Assembly: GCF_004745575.1 (NCBI RefSeq)
Contig: NZ_RPEM01000009.1
Location: 124,001-188,000, forward strand
From: Pseudotabrizicola sediminis
Lineage (GTDB): Bacteria; Pseudomonadota; Alphaproteobacteria; Rhodobacterales; Rhodobacteraceae
Length of the DNA: 64,000 bases
Reading direction: 5' to 3'
Shown here: positions 1-8,166 of the stretch, in pieces
Numbering within the stretch: position 1 is the first letter of the stretch
Layout: every line of letters starts with the position of its first letter
Notes under the pieces: generated by a model
The model's input: the letters and a program-made list of their open reading frames with translations, nothing else
What the model was told of the DNA's origin: nothing
The model's database searches: none
Program-made: the position numbers and the translations under genes

Positions 1-800
1 ATGGCCTGTCCTGCATCCGACAGCATGTAGTCGACGAAGGCCTTGGCCTCATCCTGGTTTTGCGACCATTCCATGATCATCACCGGGCGCGGCGCGATGA
101 CGGTGCCGCTTTCCGGGAAGATCACCTCGATCGACTCGCCCTTGGCCTGACCGTTCAGCGCAATGTAGTCCACCGCGCCGAAGACGGCGGCCTTGGCACC
201 TTGCAGCACCGGGTTCAGCGCATCGGCATTGGCACCGGCAACAATCGCGCCGTTGGCGGAAAGGCTGTCGAACATTGCCATGTCACCCCCCGCAGACAGC
301 GCCGCAACCAGTTCAAACGCCGAGCCCGATTTTGCCGGGTCCGGCAGGTTCACCAGATCCTTGAACTCCGGCTTGGCCAGATCGGCCCATTCGGTCGGGC
401 GCGGCGTGCCGGAATTCGGGTTCCATGCAATGGCCAGCGCAGCCACACCCTGTGCAACGGCGGTATCGGTCTTCAAGAAATCCGGCACCATTTCTGCATT
501 CGGGCTGGTGTAGGGCTCCAGCCAGCCGCGCGCGGCGAAATCGGTCGCGGTATCCCATGAGGCCGAGATCAGCACATCGACAACCGGGTTGGCGGCTTCG
601 GCTTCGATCCGGGCCATGACATTGCCGGTGGTGGCCTGAAAGAACTCGACCTTGGTTCCGGTTTCGGCGGTGAAACCGGCGGCCAGATCGGCAATCAGCT
701 TTTCCGGGCCAGCGGTATAGACGGTGACATCGGCCAAAGCGCTGCCGGCCACAAACAATGCGGTTGCGGCAACCGAGGCATGAAAGGCGGTTTTCAACAT
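1..800 (-). CDS. ABC transporter periplasmic substrate-binding protein (ferric iron / 2-aminoethylphosphonate type), partial
   Basis: The N-terminal 266 residues of an exported solute-binding protein; the C-terminus lies beyond the left edge. It begins with a Sec signal peptide (cleavage expected after ALA, about residue 22) followed by DVTVYTAG, the usual opening of the FbpA/FutA/PhnS-type binding-protein fold. The start is supported by AAGGA eight bases upstream of the ATG at 800. The ATPase gene ends 25 bases upstream on the same strand, so the two are co-transcribed and the permease is expected outside the window. Iron(III) and 2-aminoethylphosphonate binders share this fold, and the visible part does not separate them. 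Confidence 0.82.
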   Translation of the reverse strand, partial: MLKTAFHASVAATALFVAGSALADVTVYTAGPEKLIADLAAGFTAETGTKVEFFQATTGNVMARIEAEAANPVVDVLISASWDTATDFAARGWLEPYTSPNAEMVPDFLKTDTAVAQGVAALAIAWNPNSGTPRPTEWADLAKPEFKDLVNLPDPAKSGSAFELVAALSAGGDMAMFDSLSANGAIVAGANADALNPVLQGAKAAVFGAVDYIALNGQAKGESIEVIFPESGTVIAPRPVMIMEWSQNQDEAKAFVDYMLSDAGQA

Positions 801-824
801 GGGACTATCCTTGTGCATGAAGGG

Positions 825-1919
825 TCAGGGCGCCGGAAACCAGCGCAGACGGTCAGGGAGAATTTGCAGCCCGACACGCTCCCCGATGCGGAGCCGGGTA
901 TCACTTGAAATCTGGACCGTCTGGCCGGTGCCTGCTGTGCCCGCGCGGGCGTCTGCGGCAGCCCCATCAAGCCGCACGGTCACCGCATAGCCGGTGTCGC
1001 GGAACTGTGCGGCCAGCACCTCACCCGTCAGCGCGGCCGCATCGACATCGATCCTCCGCAGGGCGCGTGGTGTGATCAGGACATCGGCGGCGGCGCTTTG
1101 TGGCCCCCCCAGCGGCCCAAGGTCATGCCCGGCACAGGCCCACCCCTTCGCATCCCGCGACAGGCGCAACACCGCGCCCAGCCGCAGGAATTCGGCGACC
1201 TTGGCGCTGGCAGGCTGCTCGACCAGATGCTCGGGCGAGGCCAGTTGCGCAATCTGCCCGGAGTCCATCACCGCGACCTGATCGGCCAGCGTCAGCGCCT
1301 CGGACTGGTCATGTGTGACATAGATCGCCGTCAGCCCAAGCCCGCGGATAAGCGCGCCAAGTTCTGCCACCATGGTTTCGCGCAATTCGCGGTCAAGGTT
1401 CGACAAGGGTTCGTCGAACAGCACGATGCGCGGCTCGGCCACGATGGCGCGCGCGATGGCGACGCGCTGCTGCTGGCCGCCTGACAATGCCGACGGGCTG
1501 CGCGCGGCCATGGCCGCCAACCCGACCCGGTCCAGCGCCGCCGTGACCCGTGCCTCACGCTCGGCCCGGCCAACCCCCGCCATTTCCAGCGGAAAGGCCA
1601 CATTCCCCGCCACCGTCAGATGCGGCCACAGGGCATAATCCTGAAACACCATGCCAAGCTGTCGCTTTTCAGGCGGCACAAAGACCGAAGGGCCGGCAAC
1701 CAGCTGGCCATGAATCGCAATCTCGCCCGTGGTCGGAGCCAAAAGGCCCGCAACCAGCCGCAACAACGTGGTTTTGCCGCAGCCGGATGGCCCGAGCAGG
1801 GCCAGCGTCTGCCCGGATGGCAGTGCCACATCAATGCCCCGCAAGATCTGAGTGGTGCCATAGTTCAGCGTCAGATCCTTCGCGCAGATGGCTTTGTCTG
1901 ATTTTGTCCGAGCGCTCAA
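825..1919 (-). CDS. ABC transporter ATP-binding protein (FbpC/PhnT/PotA type)
   Basis: Cytoplasmic ATPase that powers the importer whose binding protein follows it. Walker A GPSGCGKT lies at residues 43-50, the signature LSGGQQQR and Walker B VLFDEP follow in order, and a TOBE-like regulatory domain fills the last ~120 residues. The frame stays open upstream to 2033, but those extra residues do not look like ABC sequence. A TTG at 1919 is preceded by AAGGGG eight bases away and gives 364 residues, a normal length, so I chose it. The putative promoter is in the gap shared with the divergent pyrophosphatase gene. The substrate is unresolved between ferric iron and 2-aminoethylphosphonate. Confidence 0.85.
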   Translation of the reverse strand: MSARTKSDKAICAKDLTLNYGTTQILRGIDVALPSGQTLALLGPSGCGKTTLLRLVAGLLAPTTGEIAIHGQLVAGPSVFVPPEKRQLGMVFQDYALWPHLTVAGNVAFPLEMAGVGRAEREARVTAALDRVGLAAMAARSPSALSGGQQQRVAIARAIVAEPRIVLFDEPLSNLDRELRETMVAELGALIRGLGLTAIYVTHDQSEALTLADQVAVMDSGQIAQLASPEHLVEQPASAKVAEFLRLGAVLRLSRDAKGWACAGHDLGPLGGPQSAAADVLITPRALRRIDVDAAALTGEVLAAQFRDTGYAVTVRLDGAAADARAGTAGTGQTVQISSDTRLRIGERVGLQILPDRLRWFPAP

Positions 1920-2079
1920 CGGGTCACCCCTTGTTCCGATGCCACCCCCGTAGGCGCTCAGTGTGACACGCAGATGAAGGTTTTCTGCGCCGCCCGGGCA
2001 GGGCTTCAAGCAACTCTGTGATCGAACCGTCACATCTGCCTGCTATGCGCCGCTCTGAACCGCACAAGGAGACGACCCA

Positions 2080-2787
2080 ATGACCAAGACCCTGATGTTG
2101 ACGACCGCTGCCTGTGTTGCCCTGTTTGCCCCGATGGCACAGGCCCAAAGCCTTGGTGATCTGGCATGGTCAGACACCACGCCGTTTGATGCCGCGATGA
2201 CCAAGCAGGACGATTTTACCATCGTCGGTACCGAAGAGCTGATGGGTCTGAAGGCCATGAACGACGATGGCACCATCAAGGCCATCATCGAAATTCCGTC
2301 CGGCACCTCGGCCAAATGGGAAGTCAGCAAGGAGGATCCAAAGGCCGTTTACTGGGAGCTGAAAAACGACAAGCCCCGCGTCATCAACTACCTTGGCTAT
2401 CCCGCAAATTACGGCTCGATCCCCGGAACCGCCCTGCCCAAGGAACTGGGCGGCGATGGCGACCCGCTGGATGTGATCGTGCTGGGTCAGGCTGTGCCGC
2501 GCGGGACCGTCGCCGATGTGCGGGTGATCGGTGTGCTCAAGATGCTGGATGGCGGCGAACAGGACGACAAGCTGATCGCCGTTCTGGCCAAGGACTCGCC
2601 CTTTGCCCATATCGAGTCGATGGCGCAGCTGGATGCCGAATTCGCCGGTGTCAGCCAGATCATCGACCTGTGGTTTGCAAGCTACAAGGGGCCGGATGGT
2701 GGCATGGCGGGCAAGGGATTCGAGGATGCCGACACCGCCCTTGCCGTACTTGAGGCTGCCGCCGCGAACTTTGACGCCGCGCGCTGA
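2080..2787 (+). CDS. Exported family I inorganic pyrophosphatase
   Basis: Predicted to hydrolyse pyrophosphate to phosphate. The metal-binding core GDGDPLD (residues 125-131) supplies the aspartates typical of family I enzymes (D126, D128, D131). Unlike the ordinary cytoplasmic enzyme, the 235-residue product starts with a clear signal peptide (hydrophobic stretch, cleavage after AQA at residue 22), so it should act in the periplasm. AAGGAG lies eight bases upstream of the ATG. It is monocistronic: a divergent ABC operon lies to the left and a strong terminator follows. A role in recovering phosphate from periplasmic pyrophosphate is inferred. Confidence 0.9.
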   Translation: MTKTLMLTTAACVALFAPMAQAQSLGDLAWSDTTPFDAAMTKQDDFTIVGTEELMGLKAMNDDGTIKAIIEIPSGTSAKWEVSKEDPKAVYWELKNDKPRVINYLGYPANYGSIPGTALPKELGGDGDPLDVIVLGQAVPRGTVADVRVIGVLKMLDGGEQDDKLIAVLAKDSPFAHIESMAQLDAEFAGVSQIIDLWFASYKGPDGGMAGKGFEDADTALAVLEAAAANFDAAR

Positions 2788-2821
2788 TCTGCAGGACCTG
2801 CAGTTTTCGTGACATGAAATG

Positions 2822-2855
2822 AGGTCTTGCAGCCGTCTGGGCTGCAAGACCTTTT

Positions 2856-2857
<2 letters not shown>
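2822..2857 (+). terminator. Rho-independent terminator after pyrophosphatase
   Basis: A perfect 13-bp stem (2822-2834 pairing with 2840-2852) with a five-base loop, followed by TTTCTATT, 35 bases after the pyrophosphatase stop codon. Confidence 0.85.
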
Positions 2858-3272
<415 letters not shown>

Positions 3273-3850
3273 ACCCGCGCTCGGCCCTGCTGGAGCTGGA
3301 GCTGGCGAACCGGTTCGAAGTGAGCCGGGGCACGGTGCGCGAGGCGTTGCTGCTGTTGCAGGAAGAGGGGCTGGTGCACCGGATGGCGCATCGCGGCACG
3401 GTGATCGCCGATTGCCGAGCCGAGGATGCCAAGGAACTGATCCGCCTGCGCCATGGCATCGAATGCCGAGGCGTGCGCCGGGCGATGGCGCGGCAGGGCA
3501 AGGGGCTGGCCGATGTGCTGCGGCACCATCTTGGGGCGATGCAGGACGCGGCGGCGGCGGGGGATGAATACCTTTTGTCGGTGCATGACCGCGCGTTTCA
3601 TGCCGGGCTGTTTGAACAGGCCGACTTGCCCCCGGTGCAACCGGTGCTGGCGCGATGCCTGATCCATGCGCATCGGTTCAAGATCCTGCATCCCGAACAG
3701 CAACGCGATCTGTTGGAAACCGCGAACCGGCATCAGGTGATCATCGAGGCAGTGGCGGCGGGCGACGCGTATGCGGCGGTGGATGCACTGTCGCATCACA
3801 TCACCACCATCATGGACTGCGGGCCCTCTGTGCTGGGATCGGGGGCATGA
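3273..3850 (+). pseudogene. GntR/FadR-family regulator lacking its N-terminus
   Basis: From about 3281 the frame encodes the recognition part of a GntR winged helix ([23 protein letters not shown]) followed by an FCD effector domain with its metal-site histidines (HDRAFH, HAHR, LSHHI) and an ordinary end at 3850. The first ~30 residues of the winged helix are missing. Upstream the reading frame continues to 3014 but is only antisense of the broken ABC gene, so the open frame is a deletion chimera. It overlaps the start of the hydrolase remnant by four bases, as in an operon. Whether any translated product survives is unknown. Confidence 0.8.
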
Positions 3851-4614
3851 GCCGGGGCCAGCCATCCCCGCAAATGGCCGCGATTCTGGCGCGACTGGCG
3901 CCAGAGGATACCGACCTGCCGGACCCGACCTTGCTGTCCGCGGCAGAGGGGCGGGCGCAGGCAGCGCAGGCGAATGCGCACTGGAACCGGGATTTTCCGC
4001 AGATGGCGCGGGTGACGGAAGGTGTTGTCGATGGCCCCGCTGGCCCCTGCCCTGCCGCATTCTGGTGCCGCTGGGGAACGTGCGCGGCACGATCCTGTAT
4101 CTGCATGGCGGCGGCTGAGCGTTTTGTGACCGCGACACGCATGAGCGCGCCGTGCGGGTTCTGGCGCAGGAGGCAGGCGCTGTGGTGGTCAGCGCCGACT
4201 ACCGGCTGGCACCGGAACATCCGTTTCCCGCCGGGCTTCAGGATTGCGCTGCGATCTGGGCGGCATTGCGCGGGGTTCAGGGCCCGTTTGACGGGCTGAC
4301 AGGGCCGTGGGCGATTTCTGGCGACAGTGCCGGTGCAAATATAGCGCGGGCGGTGCTGCTGGATGAAAACGCCCCGCCCGCCGATGGCGCGCAGTTGTTC
4401 TACGGCGTCTATGGTGCGGATTTCTCTACGGCCTCCTACACCGAATTTGCCGAAGTCCCGGGGCTGACGCGGTCCAAGATGCAGCGCTATTTCGACTGGT
4501 ATGCAGCGGAAAACCAGCGCCATGACCCGCGCGTGGCACCGCTGCGCGCCAGCGATGCGGCGCTGCAGGCCATGCCGCCCACCTATTTCGCGTGCGAGGA
4601 GGATTACACCGGGT
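3847..4614 (+). pseudogene. Alpha/beta hydrolase (hormone-sensitive-lipase family), frameshifted with an internal TGA
   Basis: Starts with ATG at 3847 overlapping the GntR stop. The reading frame shifts near 4040-4050. The oxyanion-hole motif HGGG then follows, and the next codon is TGA (4116-4118) where this family normally has Trp (HGGGW). The same frame reopens with THERAVRVLA, DYRLAPEHPFPAGL and the nucleophile elbow GDSAGAN. The fragment stops at PPTYFACEED, before the catalytic Asp/His region, where it joins in frame to an oxidoreductase fragment. Frameshift, nonsense codon and truncation make this a dead esterase gene. Confidence 0.85.
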
Positions 4615-5117
4615 TCTACCTGCACCACTGCGTGCATTACATGGATCTGATGCCGTGGCTGGTGGGCAGCCCACTACAGGACATGACCGTGCGCCGCATC
4701 AGCCCGGCCAAGGGGCAGGTGTTGTTCCACGTGGGGTTTGCCTGCGAAAACGGCGCTATCGGCAATGTGGTGATGGGCACGCTGCAATCGCGCGGGACGC
4801 CGATGGAGCAGATCACGGTGATGGGCGATCACAACCGGGTGGAGGTGTCGAATGTGATCAACGTGGCCTGGCAGCGCGACCCGCCGTTCAAGGCCGATGT
4901 TAAGGCGGCAACACTGGACCCGGCCAGCGATACGCTGTGCTGGACGCCAAATTTCACCGCCGCCGCGAATGAGGATCACAAGGGCTGTGCCGCCTTGTTG
5001 GCCGATGTGGCGGCAGGGCTGTCGGGGGCACCGTCCGCCGCGCCGATGATTGCCGATGGGGTGACCGCGATGGCCACGCTGGACCGGATGATCGCGCTGC
5101 TGGAGGGCCAGAGGTGA
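4615..5117 (+). pseudogene. C-terminal fragment of a Gfo/Idh/MocA-family oxidoreductase
   Basis: From YLHHCVHYMDLMPWLVG onward the frame matches the C-terminal alpha/beta domain of the glucose-fructose oxidoreductase/inositol dehydrogenase family: a long beta-sheet segment and a closing helix ending MATLDRMIALLEGQR. The N-terminal Rossmann domain with its GxGxxG motif is absent, so the fragment cannot bind NAD(P). It is fused in frame to the hydrolase remnant. Sugar-type ABC transporter, GntR, hydrolase and Gfo/Idh/MocA genes commonly form one sugar-acid or polyol catabolic locus, which is what appears to have collapsed here. Confidence 0.72.
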
Positions 5118-5300
5118 AATACGGCCCCTTTGGCCATGTGTGCCGGGGAGATGAGCTTGTGCAGTGGTGGTGATCTGACGTTCTGGCTGCAAGATGTCTT
5201 CACGCTTTGCCCCGGCTACACGCAGCCAAGCACGGCTCTTGGGAAGCAAGGGCCTTGGGTTGCGTCGACGTCGCCTGCGGCCCCCTTCCGCAGGGGCAGC

Positions 5301-6689
5301 TCAGCGCCCGACGATGCGGTTGGCCAAGGTGGCCAGCCGCGAGGTGCGCATGCCGCCACGCGCAGCCTCGCGCCGGTCGGCCAGAGTGTACAGCCAGTAC
5401 ATGCCATGGACGCCAAGCCAGCGGAACGGCTCGACCTCCCATTTGCGCGGCTTGCGATTGACCCAAGGCAGGGTCGTGCGCTCGGTTTGCTTGTCCAGCA
5501 CCAGATCGGCCAAAGTCTGCCCCGACAGGTTGGACGTGGACACCCCAAGCCCGACATAGCCCCCCGCCCAACCGATGCCCGTTTGCCGATCAAGCCCCGC
5601 CGTGGCGCACCAGTCGCGCGGCACCCCCAGAACGCCACACCACGCATGATCCAGCGCCAGCGCGCGGGTCTGGGGCAGCATCCGGTACAGAATCTCTTTC
5701 AGCTTTTCGACGGTTTCTCTTTGCGTTTCGCCATTCACATCGGTTTTTGACCCGAACCGATACGGCACGCCACGCCCGCCCATGGCGATGCGGTTATCCT
5801 GCGTGCGCTGCGCGTAGCAATAGGCATGCGACGCATCGCCGAATACTTCATGGCCGGTCCAGCCCAGGTCTTCCCACATCGCCTCGGGCACGGGTTCGGT
5901 CACCACAATGGCGCTGTTCAGCGGGATCCACTCCCGCGCATTGCCCGGAATGCCATGGGTAAAGCCTTCGGTCGCCCGCACGATCCGGTGCGCCGTCACC
6001 GTGCCGCGGTTGGTGGTGACGCGGCCCTTGCTGATGCCGGTCACGGTGATCTGTTCATAGATCGCAACGCCCTTGCGCTCCACCGCTTCGGCCAGCCCAC
6101 GCACCAGCTTGGCCGGCTGCACCCTTGCCACGCCCCCCGTCACCAGCGCGCCCTGCACATCCTTGATACGGATACGGGCGGCGGCTTCGGCAGCGCCGAT
6201 CAGATGGCTGCGCGCCTGAGGCACCTCCCACGCCATGTCATCGGCCTGCTCTGCGCGCAGCCGCTGCATCTGGGCGGGGGTGCAGGCGAAGGTCAGGCAG
6301 TCGGTACGCCGGATGTTCGCGTCAATGCCTTCTGCCTCGCACACGCGGATCACCTCATCGACTGTGCCGCGCAATTGCCGTTCAAAGTCGATCACGCCTT
6401 CGCGGGTGCCGGATGACAGATATTTCGAGCGGTTCCACGAAAATCCGCCGGAACACCAGCCGCCATTGCGCCCCGAGGCCCCAAATCCTGCAAACTCTTT
6501 CTCGACGATGGCAATCGACAGATCGGGATTGGCCGCTTTCAGGTAATAGGCCGTCCACAGCCCGGTATACCCCGCCCCCACGATGCAGACATCCACATCG
6601 ACATCGCCGGGCAGCGCCGGCCTGTAGCCGGGCAACCCGCCCATATCGGCATACCAGAAAGACACATCGCCGTTTTTCATTGCATCCAT
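5301..6689 (-). CDS. FAD-dependent amine/amino-acid oxidoreductase (DAO family, PuuB-like)
   Basis: A 462-residue flavoenzyme. The dinucleotide-binding motif VGAGYTGLWTAYYL sits near residue 38, the family signature GFGASGRNGGWCSGG follows at about 70-85, and the second FAD segment GWAGGYVGLGVSTSNL lies near the C-terminus. It resembles gamma-glutamylputrescine oxidase and related enzymes that oxidise secondary amines or N-substituted amino acids. The frame is open to 6761, but AGGAAGGA lies just upstream of the ATG at 6689, so I use that start. It is flanked by pseudogenes on both sides and appears intact. The substrate is not determinable. Confidence 0.85.
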   Translation of the reverse strand: MDAMKNGDVSFWYADMGGLPGYRPALPGDVDVDVCIVGAGYTGLWTAYYLKAANPDLSIAIVEKEFAGFGASGRNGGWCSGGFSWNRSKYLSSGTREGVIDFERQLRGTVDEVIRVCEAEGIDANIRRTDCLTFACTPAQMQRLRAEQADDMAWEVPQARSHLIGAAEAAARIRIKDVQGALVTGGVARVQPAKLVRGLAEAVERKGVAIYEQITVTGISKGRVTTNRGTVTAHRIVRATEGFTHGIPGNAREWIPLNSAIVVTEPVPEAMWEDLGWTGHEVFGDASHAYCYAQRTQDNRIAMGGRGVPYRFGSKTDVNGETQRETVEKLKEILYRMLPQTRALALDHAWCGVLGVPRDWCATAGLDRQTGIGWAGGYVGLGVSTSNLSGQTLADLVLDKQTERTTLPWVNRKPRKWEVEPFRWLGVHGMYWLYTLADRREAARGGMRTSRLATLANRIVGR

Positions 6690-6721
6690 CCTCTTGTCCT
6701 TCCTACCCCGCTGTCGCGCCG

Positions 6722-6985
6722 TCATCGGCCAGAAGCGGGCCGTCTTTTGGGTTTCATCCAAGCTCGATGGCCCGACGAAGTGACGCCGTGATTTGACCGC
6801 CGGATCATGAGCATTGGTGAAGTGTCGATCTTCACATCTGCGTCGTGCTTTCCCTCCAGCACGTCAAGGATCATGATGGCAGCATGGGAACTGTCGGCCT
6901 TGAAGGCGCGGCAGACGGTCATTGGCGAGACGGCCGCGAGACGGGCGACGCCGGCCATTGTCAACGCTTTGCGCGACGTGTTCAT
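6722..6985 (-). pseudogene. LacI-family regulator with most of the protein deleted
   Basis: Residues 9-32 are a typical LacI DNA-binding helix-turn-helix (TMAGVARLAAVSPMTVCRAFKAD). Immediately after this the sequence jumps to a LacI C-terminal end (HAAIMILDVLEGKHD... LMIRRS). The hinge helix and nearly the whole ligand-binding domain, about 270 residues, are missing, joined in frame near 6885. The 87-residue frame has its own ATG at 6985 and an intact palindromic operator seven bases upstream. A short DNA-binding peptide could still be made, but ligand response must be lost. The Cys in the recognition helix replaces the usual Ser. Confidence 0.8.
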
Positions 6986-6991
6986 AGCACA

Positions 6992-7007
6992 TTGATATCA
7001 TTATCAA
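6992..7007. promoter_or_regulatory. LacI-type palindromic operator
   Basis: TTGATATCATTATCAA: perfect six-base arms TTGATA/TATCAA around four bases, close to the usual LacI-family operator pattern. It lies immediately upstream of the truncated LacI gene, consistent with former autoregulation. Confidence 0.6.
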
Positions 7008-7094
7008 AGCCGGGAACCCAGCCTGCCAGCTTATGGTCCACGGCCAATCCGGTGCACAACCAACTGGCCTCCCCCACGATCACGACAGGCAGGC

Positions 7095-7850
7095 TCAGAG
7101 CGAGGCCGTGATGCCGCCATCCACATAGAGGATATGGCCGTTCACAAAACTTGCCGCATCCGAGGCAAGAAAGACGCAGGCCCCCTGCAATTCCTCAACC
7201 CGGCCCCAGCGCCCTGCGGGGGTGCGCTTTTCAAGCCAGGCGGTAAAGTCCGGGTCGGCCACCAGCGCGGCGTTTAGCGGTGTGTCGAAATAACCCGGCG
7301 CAATTGCATTGCAGTTCAGCCCGTACCTCGCCCAGTCGGTCGCCATGCCCTTGGTCAGGTTGCCGACCGCCCCCTTGGTTGCGGTGTAAGGAGCGATGCC
7401 GGGCCGCGCCAGCGCGGTCTGCACCGAGGCGATGTTGATGATCCGGCCTGCGCCACGCGCGATCATGTGCCGCGCGACAGCTTGGCCAACATGGAACACC
7501 GATGCGATATTGGTCTGCAAAAGCCGCTCGAATGCGTCGGCGAGGAACTCCTCCAACGGGGCGCGGTGCTGCATCCCGGCATTGTTCACCAGAATGTCGA
7601 TGGGTTTGCCATCCGCCTCGAACCCATCGACGGCGGTGCGGACAGCGGCATGGTCGGTCGCCTCAAAAGCCAGCGTTTCGGTGCCCGCTATGCGCGCGGC
7701 GGCGGCGGCAAGTTTGGCACTGTCGCGCCCGTTCAGCACCACCTGCGCGCCCGCTGCCGCCAGTCCTTGGGCCAGTGCAAAGCCAATACTTTGCGAAGAC
7801 CCGGTTATCAGCGCCCGCCGCCCCTTCAGATCAAAAAGCCGGTGTCCCAG
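7095..7850 (-). CDS. SDR-family oxidoreductase, gluconate 5-dehydrogenase-like, possibly decaying
   Basis: A 251-residue short-chain dehydrogenase resembling gluconate 5-dehydrogenase (IdnO). It has LFDLKGRRALITGSSQ, NNAG, the catalytic Ser-Tyr-Lys (IASVQ..., YTATK) and the end FVNGHILYVDGGI. Two features are odd. The cofactor loop TGxxxGIG reads TGSSQSIG, replacing a conserved Gly by Ser. No ATG, GTG or TTG exists at the expected start: a CTG at 7850 sits exactly where homologues begin, six bases after AAGGAAG. The frame is open to 8090, but those residues look non-coding. It is either a CTG-initiated gene or a recently disabled one. Confidence 0.6.
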   Translation of the reverse strand: MGHRLFDLKGRRALITGSSQSIGFALAQGLAAAGAQVVLNGRDSAKLAAAAARIAGTETLAFEATDHAAVRTAVDGFEADGKPIDILVNNAGMQHRAPLEEFLADAFERLLQTNIASVFHVGQAVARHMIARGAGRIINIASVQTALARPGIAPYTATKGAVGNLTKGMATDWARYGLNCNAIAPGYFDTPLNAALVADPDFTAWLEKRTPAGRWGRVEELQGACVFLASDAASFVNGHILYVDGGITASL

Positions 7851-8166
7851 GTTCTGCTTCCTTTCAACGCGCTTTCGACAAGCGTGCCGATGCCACGTAA
7901 GTTCTTGTTTACCTTCAGTGTGGACCGATGATCGGCAAGACCGCGCCCATTGCAGCGAGGGAACTGGACCTGCGCGGATCATTCCGTTTTCCTTCTGAAT
8001 TTGAAGGCCGGGCTTTGGGGTCCCACTGGCGTCCGGGCGGACTGCGTCGATGAAGGCGCAGACAGTGTTGCGGACGGATTGGCCACGCAATCTTGGCGTA
8101 CACCGTGATCTGGATCATTGCGCGCGCCGTCAGCGTCGGCAAAATGGGGCAAAACGAGGCTTCACC
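7851..8166. other. Intergenic region upstream of the YeeE gene
   Basis: No gene recognised. It separates the divergent SDR and YeeE genes and contains one FNR-like palindrome (8105-8118). The open frames through it resemble no protein. Confidence 0.5.
8105..8118. promoter_or_regulatory. Possible FNR/FnrL box upstream of YeeE transporter
   Basis: GTGATCTGGATCAT matches the FNR consensus TTGAT-N4-ATCAA except at the two outer bases and is a near-perfect inverted repeat. Its centre is about 55 bases upstream of the GTG start at 8167, which suits an oxygen-responsive promoter. Sequence match only. Confidence 0.35.
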
